The notes below the pieces were generated by a model that saw only the letters and a program-made list of their open reading frames with translations, made no database searches and was not told the origin of the DNA. A stretch of 8,151 bases of DNA from JACJWR01 sp964556255 (GTDB lineage Bacteria; Actinomycetota; Actinomycetes; S36-B12; UBA10799), in NCBI GenBank assembly GCA_964556255.1, contig CAZKVQ010000083.1:1-8151 (forward strand), given 5' to 3'. Below, one piece after another: positions 1-6,057 of the stretch. A program made the translations under genes and the position numbers. Within the stretch, counting starts at the first letter, position 1; each line of letters begins with the position of its first letter.

Positions 1-1338
1 CGTGGTTGCGTTTCGACGGCGCTGACGCATCAGGACTGCCGCCCCGACTGCAATCCACCCCAGCAGCATCCAGAAGGCCAGTGCGTCCATCGCCTTCGAG
101 GCAAGGCTGCCTCCGATGACCACCAGCGAGAAGACCAGCCCGATCACCGCCGCGGTCATACGCAGGATCCGGTGGCGGCTCGACGTTTCCTGACGCCACA
201 GGCGTCGGACTTCGGCGGAGCCGCAGAACACATACACGACTCCCGCCCCGATCGCTGAAATCACTGCGATGGAATCGAAGACGTCGGCACCCACCCCGCC
301 CGCGAATGCCTCCACCATGAGGGCGCTTGCCAACAGCGTGGAAATGATCATCCCCGCAGCAGGTACCCGCCGCGCATTGGTGCGGGCGAAGATGGCGGGA
401 AACATCCTTGCGTCGGCTGCCACCCGAGGAACCTCCGCGCCGAGCAGTGCCCAGGCGACGAGGCCGCCGAAGCCAGAAAGAACCGCGGTCACGGCCATCA
501 ACTTTCCGGCATTCGGAGAGCCGGTGATGTAGCTGAACGAATCGGCGAAGGAGGACAGCCCTGAGCGAAGCGCCTCATTGCTGACCGTCCCGAAGACGAC
601 GAACGTCGCCAGCAGGTAGAGAGCGGCGCAGATCGCCGTCCCGATCAGCGAAGCCCGTGAGACGTTGCGCGCCGGGTCACGAACTCGGTTCGACAGCACG
701 GCGACGGCTTCGACACCCAAGAAGACGATCGCGGAGACCGTCAGCGAATGCATGATGGCGGAGAAACGCGACATTCCCGAATCGACGAATGGGCCGAAGA
801 GCGCGGACGTGACGCGAAACGGTCCCACGACGCACAGCACGATCAGCGGGATGAAGGCCAGGATGACGCTGACCGTTTGAACCGTGCTCATCCAACGTGT
901 ACCCAGGAGATTGACGACCACCGGCAGCCAGAGACCGACCATTCCCACCACGATGGCGTACCAGGTCGCGCCCGGGAGAAGGTAGCGACAGTAACTGACC
1001 CAGATGACTACGACGGCAGCCGTGGTGGCCCACGCTGAGAGCCAGAAGAACCACGCGGTCCAAGAGCCGGCGCCGTTCCCGAAGGCGTCACGTGCGTATT
1101 CGAAGGGCCCGCCTTCACCGCCGGTGTGCTTTGCGAGTCCACCGAACGTCGCCGCGAGTGCCAATGCACCAACAGCAGCGAGGGCCAACCCGATCAAGGA
1201 AACCGTGCCGATGGCGCCGAGCGAATTGGGGAGCCCGAAAATGCCGGCGCCAACCATGGAACCGACTACAAAGACGACGGCCCGAGCAGGACCCAGCTTT
1301 CGTCCCTTGCCCTCCTTCGCCTGGGCCTCGGTGTCCAC
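1..1338 (-). CDS. APC superfamily amino-acid permease (C-terminus cut by window edge)
   Basis: Membrane transporter probably moving amino acids or polyamines across the cytoplasmic membrane. Reading the minus strand from GTG at 1338 gives 446 residues without a stop to the window edge. The N-terminus has a short charged tail followed by a first helix carrying SMVGAGIFGLPNSLG (about residues 27-41). GxGIF in an unwound first helix is the substrate-binding hallmark of APC-superfamily permeases. About 11-12 hydrophobic segments follow, separated by short charged loops, including the family-typical stretch FLGVEAVAVLSNRVRDPARN. An in-frame TAG lies four codons upstream (1350-1348), so GTG 1338 is the only start that keeps helix 1 whole. 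The basic amino acid/polyamine antiporter (ArcD-like) subfamily is the closest match from memory, but the substrate cannot be read from sequence. It is divergent from the peptide precursor at 1441, so it may not belong to the cluster. Confidence 0.85.
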   Translation of the reverse strand, partial: MDTEAQAKEGKGRKLGPARAVVFVVGSMVGAGIFGLPNSLGAIGTVSLIGLALAAVGALALAATFGGLAKHTGGEGGPFEYARDAFGNGAGSWTAWFFWLSAWATTAAVVVIWVSYCRYLLPGATWYAIVVGMVGLWLPVVVNLLGTRWMSTVQTVSVILAFIPLIVLCVVGPFRVTSALFGPFVDSGMSRFSAIMHSLTVSAIVFLGVEAVAVLSNRVRDPARNVSRASLIGTAICAALYLLATFVVFGTVSNEALRSGLSSFADSFSYITGSPNAGKLMAVTAVLSGFGGLVAWALLGAEVPRVAADARMFPAIFARTNARRVPAAGMIISTLLASALMVEAFAGGVGADVFDSIAVISAIGAGVVYVFCGSAEVRRLWRQETSSRHRILRMTAAVIGLVFSLVVIGGSLASKAMDALAFWMLLGWIAVGAAVLMRQRRRNATT

Positions 1339-1350
1339 CCGATCACGCTA
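1339..1350 (-). promoter_or_regulatory. Leaderless -10 box of the permease gene
   Basis: On the minus strand TAGCGT (1350-1345) fits TANNNT and is followed by exactly six bases before GTG 1338. This places a transcription start on the start codon itself. No Shine-Dalgarno sequence is present and no convincing -35 box is seen 17 bases further up. The first three bases of the box are also the in-frame TAG that limits the reading frame. The box is seen in the sequence; promoter function is inferred. Confidence 0.45.
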
Positions 1351-1428
1351 GCCGGGGGCAGTGTCGGAGGGATTGAATTGAGCCCGGCCAACGGATGAAT
1401 CCGCCTGGAACCCCTTGGTCGTTTGTGC

Positions 1429-1440
1429 CACGCTGGGGAT
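1429..1440 (+). promoter_or_regulatory. Weak leaderless-type -10 candidate of the precursor gene
   Basis: CACGCT (1429-1434) lies exactly six bases before ATG 1441, the same spacing as the better TANNNT boxes of neighbouring genes, but its first base departs from consensus. GGGG at 1435-1438 is too close to the start to be a good ribosome binding site. This is called mainly by analogy with the other starts in the window. Confidence 0.22.
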
Positions 1441-1719
1441 ATGTCCGAAGAAAACATGCGCGCGCTTCGCGCCGCCACCGCCGAGAATGATCAGCTTCGC
1501 GCCGACCTGGCCAGGGCAGAGTCGGATGAGGAATTCGTCGCCATCGCCAATGGACACGGATTCGTCATAGAGATCGAAGACCTACCAACTGCAGGCACCG
1601 ACGACGAGCTCTCCGACGCGGAGCTCGAAGGCGTCTCCGGCGGCTACACGTTCCCGCGCACCGATTGGGTCTACTGCGACAATCCTTGGACCAACTACTG
1701 GTGTTCCCTCAAGTGCTGA
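1441..1719 (+). CDS. Nif11-type leader RiPP precursor peptide
   Basis: A 92-residue precursor of a ribosomally made, modified peptide. Residues 1-68 fit a Nif11-like leader. They start MSEENMRALRAA, continue through FVAIANGHGF (about 32-41), and end in LSDAELEGVSGG with the double-glycine cleavage site at 67-68. The predicted core is residues 69-92. It has Tyr 69, 78 and 86, Trp 76, 83 and 87, Cys 79, 88 and 92, Thr 70, 74 and 84 and a single Ser 89, and ends in Cys. ATG 1441 is chosen because it matches the Nif11 family N-terminus; an in-frame TTG at 1423 would add six unrelated residues. The core could carry Cys-based rings (up to three with Ser/Thr), other crosslinks, or Tyr sulfation given the sulfotransferase downstream. 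Family membership rests on leader motifs recognised by eye. The modification class is unknown. Confidence 0.85.
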   Translation: MSEENMRALRAATAENDQLRADLARAESDEEFVAIANGHGFVIEIEDLPTAGTDDELSDAELEGVSGGYTFPRTDWVYCDNPWTNYWCSLKC

Positions 1720-1796
1720 CTTCCCCTTAGGCGCGAGACGCTGCGGAAGAGCTCGTGACGGGTACGTGAGCCATCGCGCGGGCGTAACCTGCGGAA
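1720..1796 (+). promoter_or_regulatory. Spacer with leaderless -10 box of the MFS gene
   Basis: The 77-base gap after the precursor ends in TAACCT (1785-1790), a TANNNT -10 box, followed by six bases and GTG 1797. This is the leaderless arrangement. A nine-base direct repeat CTGCGGAAG occurs at 1741-1749 and 1789-1797, the second copy running into the start codon. No clear -35 box and no strong terminator hairpin is seen, so some read-through from the precursor gene is possible. Confidence 0.45.
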
Positions 1797-3356
1797 GTGC
1801 GGATTGCGCTGGGTAGTCGTCGGGATCTGACTGATGGCCAGGTCCGGTTGGTCCTGGCCACGACGGCGTGTGCGGTGCTCGTGCAAACGCTGGGTGCGAG
1901 TTTCAACTACATCCTCAACGACATGTTGCGGGACCTGAACGCGACGGATGTTCAGTCTGAGATCGCTCGTCAGATGGGTTCCGTTGGCGCCCTACTCGTC
2001 ATCTTCATCGCCGGTGCGATAGGTCAGCGACTGGGATCGCGACGGGTATTGCTCGCCTGCAGCGCGATCTATGCCATCGGCTGCGCAGTGGTCGCCGTCT
2101 CCCGCTCGATGTCCGTGGCGGCCACCGGTCTCCTGCTCGCCAATGTGGGCAAGTCCGCGCTACTCGTGGTGGCCCTGGCCGCCATCAGCGCAAGCGTCCG
2201 TGGTCGAGATGGGCGAGCCACCGCTTTCGCCGTGTTCTCCACCGCAGTGCCGTTGGCATATGTGTTCATGCCCGTGTTGGCTGGCGGGATCGTTGAGTCG
2301 GTGGGATGGCGATGGGTCGCCGTGATCTGGATCTCCGCCGGGTGTCTTGCCGTCCTGCTGGTGTGGCGGCTGATGGAACCTGATTCAACCCGCTCGGAAT
2401 CCACCGGAGAGATGCTCACGCCCGGGCTCGCCGGAGTCTTGCTGGCTGCCGCCGTCGAGACCATCACCCTATGGTCCGAACATGGCGTCTCCAGCCAGGT
2501 CCTCGTGGCGCTGACCGTATGCGCGGCAAGCACCGTTGCGCTCACGATCGCCCTACGCCGGGTCTCGACTCCGTCGCTCGATCTCACCCCACTGCGCAAT
2601 GGGGGCTTCGTGCTCCTGCTCGTGGTGCTCATTCTCACCCTGTTCCCGAATCTCTTCTTCTACATGACGATGGCCCTGCAGTACGTCTCCGATCTCCCCC
2701 CTGTCGAAGTCGCCCTGGTGATGACTCCGGCGCAGTTGGCCGCTGTCGCCGGCGCCGGCCTGTCCGCGAGGATGCTGCGACGTTGGGGCATCACCCGCTC
2801 GGGGACACTGATGATGGTGCTGGTCGCAGCGACACTCTTCGCAAGCGCCCTTCTGCACATAAGCGGAACCTTGTGGTTGGCCGTCGTGATCATGTGCGTT
2901 TACTCGGCCGCGGCCTCCGGGTCGGGGGTGGCGGTGACGAACGCGATCATGAACACCGCTGCGACGAACAAGGACGGAGACGCATCGGCCTTCCGCGGGG
3001 CCGCCGCGAATCTGGGTGCAGCGATCGGGGTTGCCGGGATGACCGCCATCGTGATGGTCGCCGTGTCGCAGTCGCTGCAGCACGAATCCAACAGGGCCGG
3101 GATCAGCCCCGCCACCGCCCGTGAAGTCGTCGCTTCATCGGTCCGGGGCGCGACGCCGCAGGAGACCTCGAGCCAATATGCGGTGCCACTGTCCGATGTC
3201 AGCGAGATTGACGAACTGCGTCGCCGGGCCGACCTGGGAGGTTTCCGGGCTCAGGGAATCGTGGGCGGCATGGTAACCCTAGCCGGAGCCGGGCTGTTCC
3301 TCGTCGCACGAAGACGGCGAGAGCACACGCGGGCAGCAAACCCGAGCGCTGCTTGA
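1797..3356 (+). CDS. MFS transporter, 14-helix (DHA2-like drug/peptide efflux)
   Basis: A 519-residue proton-driven efflux-type transporter of the inner membrane. About 14 hydrophobic helices can be counted, at roughly 15-35, 62-80, 84-103, 108-132, 142-165, 171-190, 207-226, 232-253, 269-291, 305-325, 337-355, 358-379, 403-425 and 485-504. This number and length are typical of the DHA2 (QacA/EmrB) group. The loop between helices 2 and 3 carries a motif-A-like GQRLGSRR, with Gln where an Asp is usual. The end of helix 5 has a motif-C-like PVLAGGIVESVGWRW. A large outward loop (about 426-484), rich in Ser and charged residues, precedes the last helix. GTG 1797 follows a leaderless -10 box. Its place directly after the RiPP precursor suggests export of the peptide or self-protection, but the substrate is unproven. 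Confidence 0.88.
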   Translation: MRIALGSRRDLTDGQVRLVLATTACAVLVQTLGASFNYILNDMLRDLNATDVQSEIARQMGSVGALLVIFIAGAIGQRLGSRRVLLACSAIYAIGCAVVAVSRSMSVAATGLLLANVGKSALLVVALAAISASVRGRDGRATAFAVFSTAVPLAYVFMPVLAGGIVESVGWRWVAVIWISAGCLAVLLVWRLMEPDSTRSESTGEMLTPGLAGVLLAAAVETITLWSEHGVSSQVLVALTVCAASTVALTIALRRVSTPSLDLTPLRNGGFVLLLVVLILTLFPNLFFYMTMALQYVSDLPPVEVALVMTPAQLAAVAGAGLSARMLRRWGITRSGTLMMVLVAATLFASALLHISGTLWLAVVIMCVYSAAASGSGVAVTNAIMNTAATNKDGDASAFRGAAANLGAAIGVAGMTAIVMVAVSQSLQHESNRAGISPATAREVVASSVRGATPQETSSQYAVPLSDVSEIDELRRRADLGGFRAQGIVGGMVTLAGAGLFLVARRRREHTRAANPSAA

Positions 3357-3472
3357 GTCCCCACAGCCGCGTGAGGAGCGCCCCCGGTCCGGGAGGGGTC
3401 CCGCCGCCCCACGTCACCGTGCCGGGGCGTGTCACATGGGTTCTTGTCGCGGCTTCCTGACAGCCTGGGACC
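3357..3472 (+). other. Intergenic spacer with possible hairpin
   Basis: A 116-base, very GC-rich gap. GCCC-CACG (from 3406) can pair with CGTG and GGGC (to 3428) around a TCAC loop, with a three-base bulge on the 3' side. There is no T tract, so it is at best a weak terminator. CAGCCT (3461-3466) sits six bases before ATG 3473, the same spacing as the better -10 boxes, but has C in place of the first T. No coding sequence is supported. Confidence 0.25.
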
Positions 3473-4162
3473 ATGCTCTCGCTGCTGCTCTATGAGCTCG
3501 GCCTGCTGCTGGTGTTCGCCGTCGGCCACTTCGTTGACGCTCGACAGGTCTCGAAGGAGGAGGCGGCCACGGCCGTTGCGCTGTTCAACGCCGTGGACCC
3601 CTACCCCGCGAGCAATCGTGACCCGCTGCGCCACGACCTGCTCTGCTACATGAATTCGGCAGCCACCGATGACTGGTCAGCCGCACGCGCCGGGAACCTG
3701 AGCGGTTCGGCGAACACCGAGGCCTATGCCAGCAGCGTCCAGAAGAAGATCGAGGCGTTGCCGCAAGACAAGGATGTCGAAGCGTCCAACCACTACTTCG
3801 TCACCGAGGAGATCCTCGATCTGGCGAAGTACCGACAGCTGCGGCTGCTGCACGCTGTTCCCGAGATTCCTCCGGTTATCTGGGTGGTTCTCTATGTCTC
3901 TGCCTTCCTGTTCGTCGGTCTGACGGTGTTTCACCTGGGGCGCCGGCGGTGGCTGACACGGATGGCCGTCGCCGCGACCACGCTGCTGCTCGTCGCCATC
4001 ATCGGTGCCCTGATTCAGCTCGACGCACCCTACGTGGGCCTCGGGACATCGCTGCAGCCGGTCGCCCTCAACTCGGCGCTGGCCCGCCTGCGCGCTGCCA
4101 ATCCCGAGCCGGCGTCTCTTTGGGCACCCTGCAAGCCGCTGTCCACCGGTCAGACCGGCTGA
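3473..4162 (+). CDS. DUF4239 (bestrophin-like) membrane protein, N-terminus short
   Basis: A 229-residue predicted membrane protein. Helices are visible at about 2-19, 133-153 and 164-182. Between the first two is a soluble region that begins VDARQVSKEEAATAVALFNA (21-40) and later has LAKYRQLRLLHAVPEIPPVIW (near 117-137). After the last helix comes QLDAPYVG (182-189), then a tail. This order (EEA after a helix, an R-rich segment, P..W before the next helix, then an LD.P..G stretch) is that of DUF4239 proteins, sometimes called bestrophin-like. Full-length members usually have one more helix at the front, and here an in-frame TGA at 3458-3460 blocks any longer start, so the protein is naturally short or 5'-eroded. 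The family has no settled role; an ion-channel-like function is only suggested by similarity. Its link to the peptide cluster is unclear. Confidence 0.65.
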   Translation: MLSLLLYELGLLLVFAVGHFVDARQVSKEEAATAVALFNAVDPYPASNRDPLRHDLLCYMNSAATDDWSAARAGNLSGSANTEAYASSVQKKIEALPQDKDVEASNHYFVTEEILDLAKYRQLRLLHAVPEIPPVIWVVLYVSAFLFVGLTVFHLGRRRWLTRMAVAATTLLLVAIIGALIQLDAPYVGLGTSLQPVALNSALARLRAANPEPASLWAPCKPLSTGQTG

Positions 4163-4193
4163 CCCCAGGTAGTCGCACACCTATCCTGAGTCA
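4159..4193 (+). promoter_or_regulatory. Leaderless promoter of the ABC transporter gene
   Basis: This is the best promoter in the window. CTGACC (4159-4164) resembles a TTGACA -35 box, the spacer is 17 bases, and TATCCT (4182-4187) is a good -10 box with six bases to GTG 4194. No ribosome binding site precedes the start, so the transcript probably begins at the start codon. The -35 box overlaps the stop codon of the DUF4239 gene. Confidence 0.6.
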
Positions 4194-5957
4194 GTGACGC
4201 AAACCAGCGGACCGAGTGAGCAGCGGGGCGAGGAGTCGCTCACCGCCGACGCACGGACACTGGTCGGTGTTGCGTGGCGCCTCAACCGACGACGCTCGAT
4301 GCTGCAAATCCTGCTGCTCCTCGCCAACGGCGTCCTCGGTGGCGTCGGTCTGTTGCTACTCATTCCGATCGTGAATTCGGTGGCGAGTCCCAGCTCGAAA
4401 CTCACCGTGCCGATTCTTGGGGACATCGACGTGGGATCGGCACCGCTGTGGCTGCTCCTTGCCGCCTTCGTGCTCCTCACCGCCGGGTCCGCGTTGATCA
4501 TGCGCGCCTCGTCCATCAACTCCAGTGCCCTGCAGCAAACGATCGTGGACGATCTGCGACAGGAGGCTTTCGAGGCGATCCTGCAGGCTCGATGGACGTT
4601 CGTGCTGCAACGGCGCCGCAGCGACATCATCGAGGTGGTGACGACCGGCGCCGCGAGGTCGGGACAGGCCTTCTACCAGCTGATGCAGTTGAGCGTCACT
4701 GCGATCCTGTTCGTCGTCACCGCCGCGGTAACCCTGCTGGTCTCGCCCGCGGTGGGCGCGGTGGCGCTCGTCGGCGTGGTGATACTCGGACTTGCGCAGG
4801 CGACGGCTGTGATGCCGGCACACCGGATGGGAGTCATGTTCGGCCAACGCAACCGACAACTGCAGTCGGTGATGCTCGACTCGATGGATTCGCTCCGGCT
4901 CGTTCGGGCTCACGGCGCGGATGCCGTGTGGGCCCAGCGGCTCGGAGAGTCCTTCACCGGCACCCGCGAGATCCAAGTCGCCAACGTGAGGCGCCAGTCG
5001 ACCGTCACAGCCGCGTCGACCATTGGGCTGGCCGCGGCTGCGTCAATTCTCGTGCTGGTCGCGGTGTGGGCACAGCTCGACCCGGCCGGCATCGTCGTGA
5101 TCTTGCTGCTGGTTGCGCGGCTGGCCCGCAACGCTCAGACGATGGCGAGCAACGCTTCCATGCTGGCCAACGCCCTGCCCGCCGTGAGCGACCTCACGAG
5201 GCTGACGGATGAGGCGCGCGACAACGTGGAAGTCCCGCCGGGTATCCACACCCAACGCGGACACCTGTCACCGGAGGACCCGCTGCCGCTGATCTCCTAT
5301 CGCGACGTCTCCTTCCAGTACCCCGACTCCAGCAATGGCGTTCATGGGATCACGTTCGACGTGGCACGCGGCGAGATCACCGTGTTGACGGGTCCCTCGG
5401 GATCCGGCAAGTCCACCACCGCCGACCTCGCTCTCGGTCTACTAGCAGCGCAGACCGGGGAGATACTCGTCGATGGCATCGCGCTCACTGCAGAGGATCT
5501 TCCATGGTGGCGGCGAAACGTGGCCTACGTTCCGCAGGAGACAGTCCTGGTACCGGGCACCCTGCGGGAGAACCTCGCCTGGTCGGTGAGCGGTGACACG
5601 GATGACGAGGCCTGCTGGCGGGCCCTGGGCCAAGCCGCGGCAAGCTTCGCCTCCAGGCTCCCGAACGGCCTCGACACTGTCCTCGGCGACCGTGGCATGC
5701 GGCTGTCCGGCGGCGAGCGCCAGCGGATCGCCATCGCGCGTGCGTTGCTTCGAGACCCAGCCCTTCTCGTGCTCGACGAGGCCACGTCGTCGCTCGATGA
5801 TGCAACGGAAGCGCAAGTCCTGGACCTGCTGACGACGCTGGTTCCCGCGGTGACCGTGCTGGCAATGGCGCACCGCAGATCGACCGTGGAGGCAGCACAC
5901 CATGTGGTGCGTCTGGAAGATGGGCACGTGGTACAGACGTCGACGGGGTTGCGCTGA
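4194..5957 (+). CDS. ABC exporter half-transporter (fused membrane and ATPase domains)
   Basis: A 587-residue type IV ABC exporter subunit that would act as a dimer in the inner membrane. The N-terminal half has six helices (about 37-60, 84-104, 166-184, 187-206, 272-292, 296-312). The C-terminal ATPase domain is intact: Walker A GPSGSGKST (400-408), Q-loop Gln 448 in YVPQETV, signature LSGGERQ (504-510), Walker B LLVLDE (524-529), D-loop SSLD (532-535) and H-loop His 560. No N-terminal C39 peptidase domain is present, unlike the bifunctional exporters of many Gly-Gly leader peptides, so leader removal would need another enzyme. GTG 4194 follows its own promoter. Position between the Nif11 precursor and tailoring-type genes suggests export of the mature peptide; a role in immunity or with another substrate is also possible. 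Confidence 0.9.
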   Translation: MTQTSGPSEQRGEESLTADARTLVGVAWRLNRRRSMLQILLLLANGVLGGVGLLLLIPIVNSVASPSSKLTVPILGDIDVGSAPLWLLLAAFVLLTAGSALIMRASSINSSALQQTIVDDLRQEAFEAILQARWTFVLQRRRSDIIEVVTTGAARSGQAFYQLMQLSVTAILFVVTAAVTLLVSPAVGAVALVGVVILGLAQATAVMPAHRMGVMFGQRNRQLQSVMLDSMDSLRLVRAHGADAVWAQRLGESFTGTREIQVANVRRQSTVTAASTIGLAAAASILVLVAVWAQLDPAGIVVILLLVARLARNAQTMASNASMLANALPAVSDLTRLTDEARDNVEVPPGIHTQRGHLSPEDPLPLISYRDVSFQYPDSSNGVHGITFDVARGEITVLTGPSGSGKSTTADLALGLLAAQTGEILVDGIALTAEDLPWWRRNVAYVPQETVLVPGTLRENLAWSVSGDTDDEACWRALGQAAASFASRLPNGLDTVLGDRGMRLSGGERQRIAIARALLRDPALLVLDEATSSLDDATEAQVLDLLTTLVPAVTVLAMAHRRSTVEAAHHVVRLEDGHVVQTSTGLR

Positions 5958-6057
5958 CATCTCCGCGCCCCATCCGGCGCATCATGCACTCGGCAACGGA
6001 GGACCTCTGCGTACGTGCCGCGAACCGGCCCACGCCGGCACGCCATACTCTTGCGTT
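5958..6057 (+). promoter_or_regulatory. Spacer with hairpins and leaderless -10 box of the HprK-like gene
   Basis: The 100-base gap holds a 5-bp hairpin, GCGCC-CCATCC-GGCGC (5965-5980), just after the ABC stop; without a T tract it is a poor terminator. A second perfect 5-bp inverted repeat, CCGGC-CCAC-GCCGG (6025-6038), lies where a -35 box would be. TACTCT (6046-6051) is a TANNNT -10 box six bases before GTG 6058. The second repeat could be a regulator site, but such repeats are common by chance in GC-rich DNA. Confidence 0.4.

Larger units (their letters stand above)
1339..1440. promoter_or_regulatory. Divergent intergenic region between permease and Nif11 precursor
   Basis: These 102 bases must hold the promoters for both divergent genes. 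A six-base inverted repeat, GCCGGG (1351-1356) and CCCGGC (1383-1388), brackets an AT-richer patch with tandem ATTGA (1372-1381). This could be an operator, but the repeat is short and GC-rich. TTGAAT (1373-1378) could serve as a -35 for the precursor gene, with a poor -10 (ATGAAT, 1395-1400). No RNA gene or riboswitch is seen. Confidence 0.3.

Noticed and set aside
269..1063. Open frames on both strands, such as 269-532 (+), 748-1038 (+) and 677-1063 (-)
   Set aside because: They are other-frame readings of the permease gene, low in hydrophobic pattern or family motifs, and typical of GC-rich DNA. The continuous 446-codon minus-strand frame with the GxGIF motif explains the region.
1423..1440. 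TTG at 1423 as start of the Nif11 precursor
   Set aside because: Nif11 leaders typically begin with MS.EN-like residues, matched by ATG 1441. The six extra residues add nothing.
1441..1719. Lasso peptide precursor
   Set aside because: The leader is Nif11-like with a Gly-Gly end, not the lasso type with a penultimate Thr, and no lasso cyclase or B proteins are visible. The HprK-like gene alone is not sufficient evidence.
2069..2638. 189-codon minus-strand open frame inside the MFS gene
   Set aside because: It is Thr/Arg/Ser/Ala-rich with no recognisable domain and lies antisense to a well-supported 14-helix transporter.
3391..3402. GGGA-GGGG-TCCC hairpin as a terminator of the MFS gene
   Set aside because: Only four base pairs and no T tract; too weak to call.
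4274..5212. 312-codon plus-strand open frame inside the ABC transporter gene
   Set aside because: Its translation is Arg/Gly/Ala-rich and featureless, while the overlapping frame has the complete set of ABC motifs.
5902..6057. Upstream ATG at 5902 as start of the HprK-like gene
   Set aside because: It would overlap the ABC coding end and add 52 residues without family character. GTG 6058 has a -10 box at the expected spacing and is preferred.
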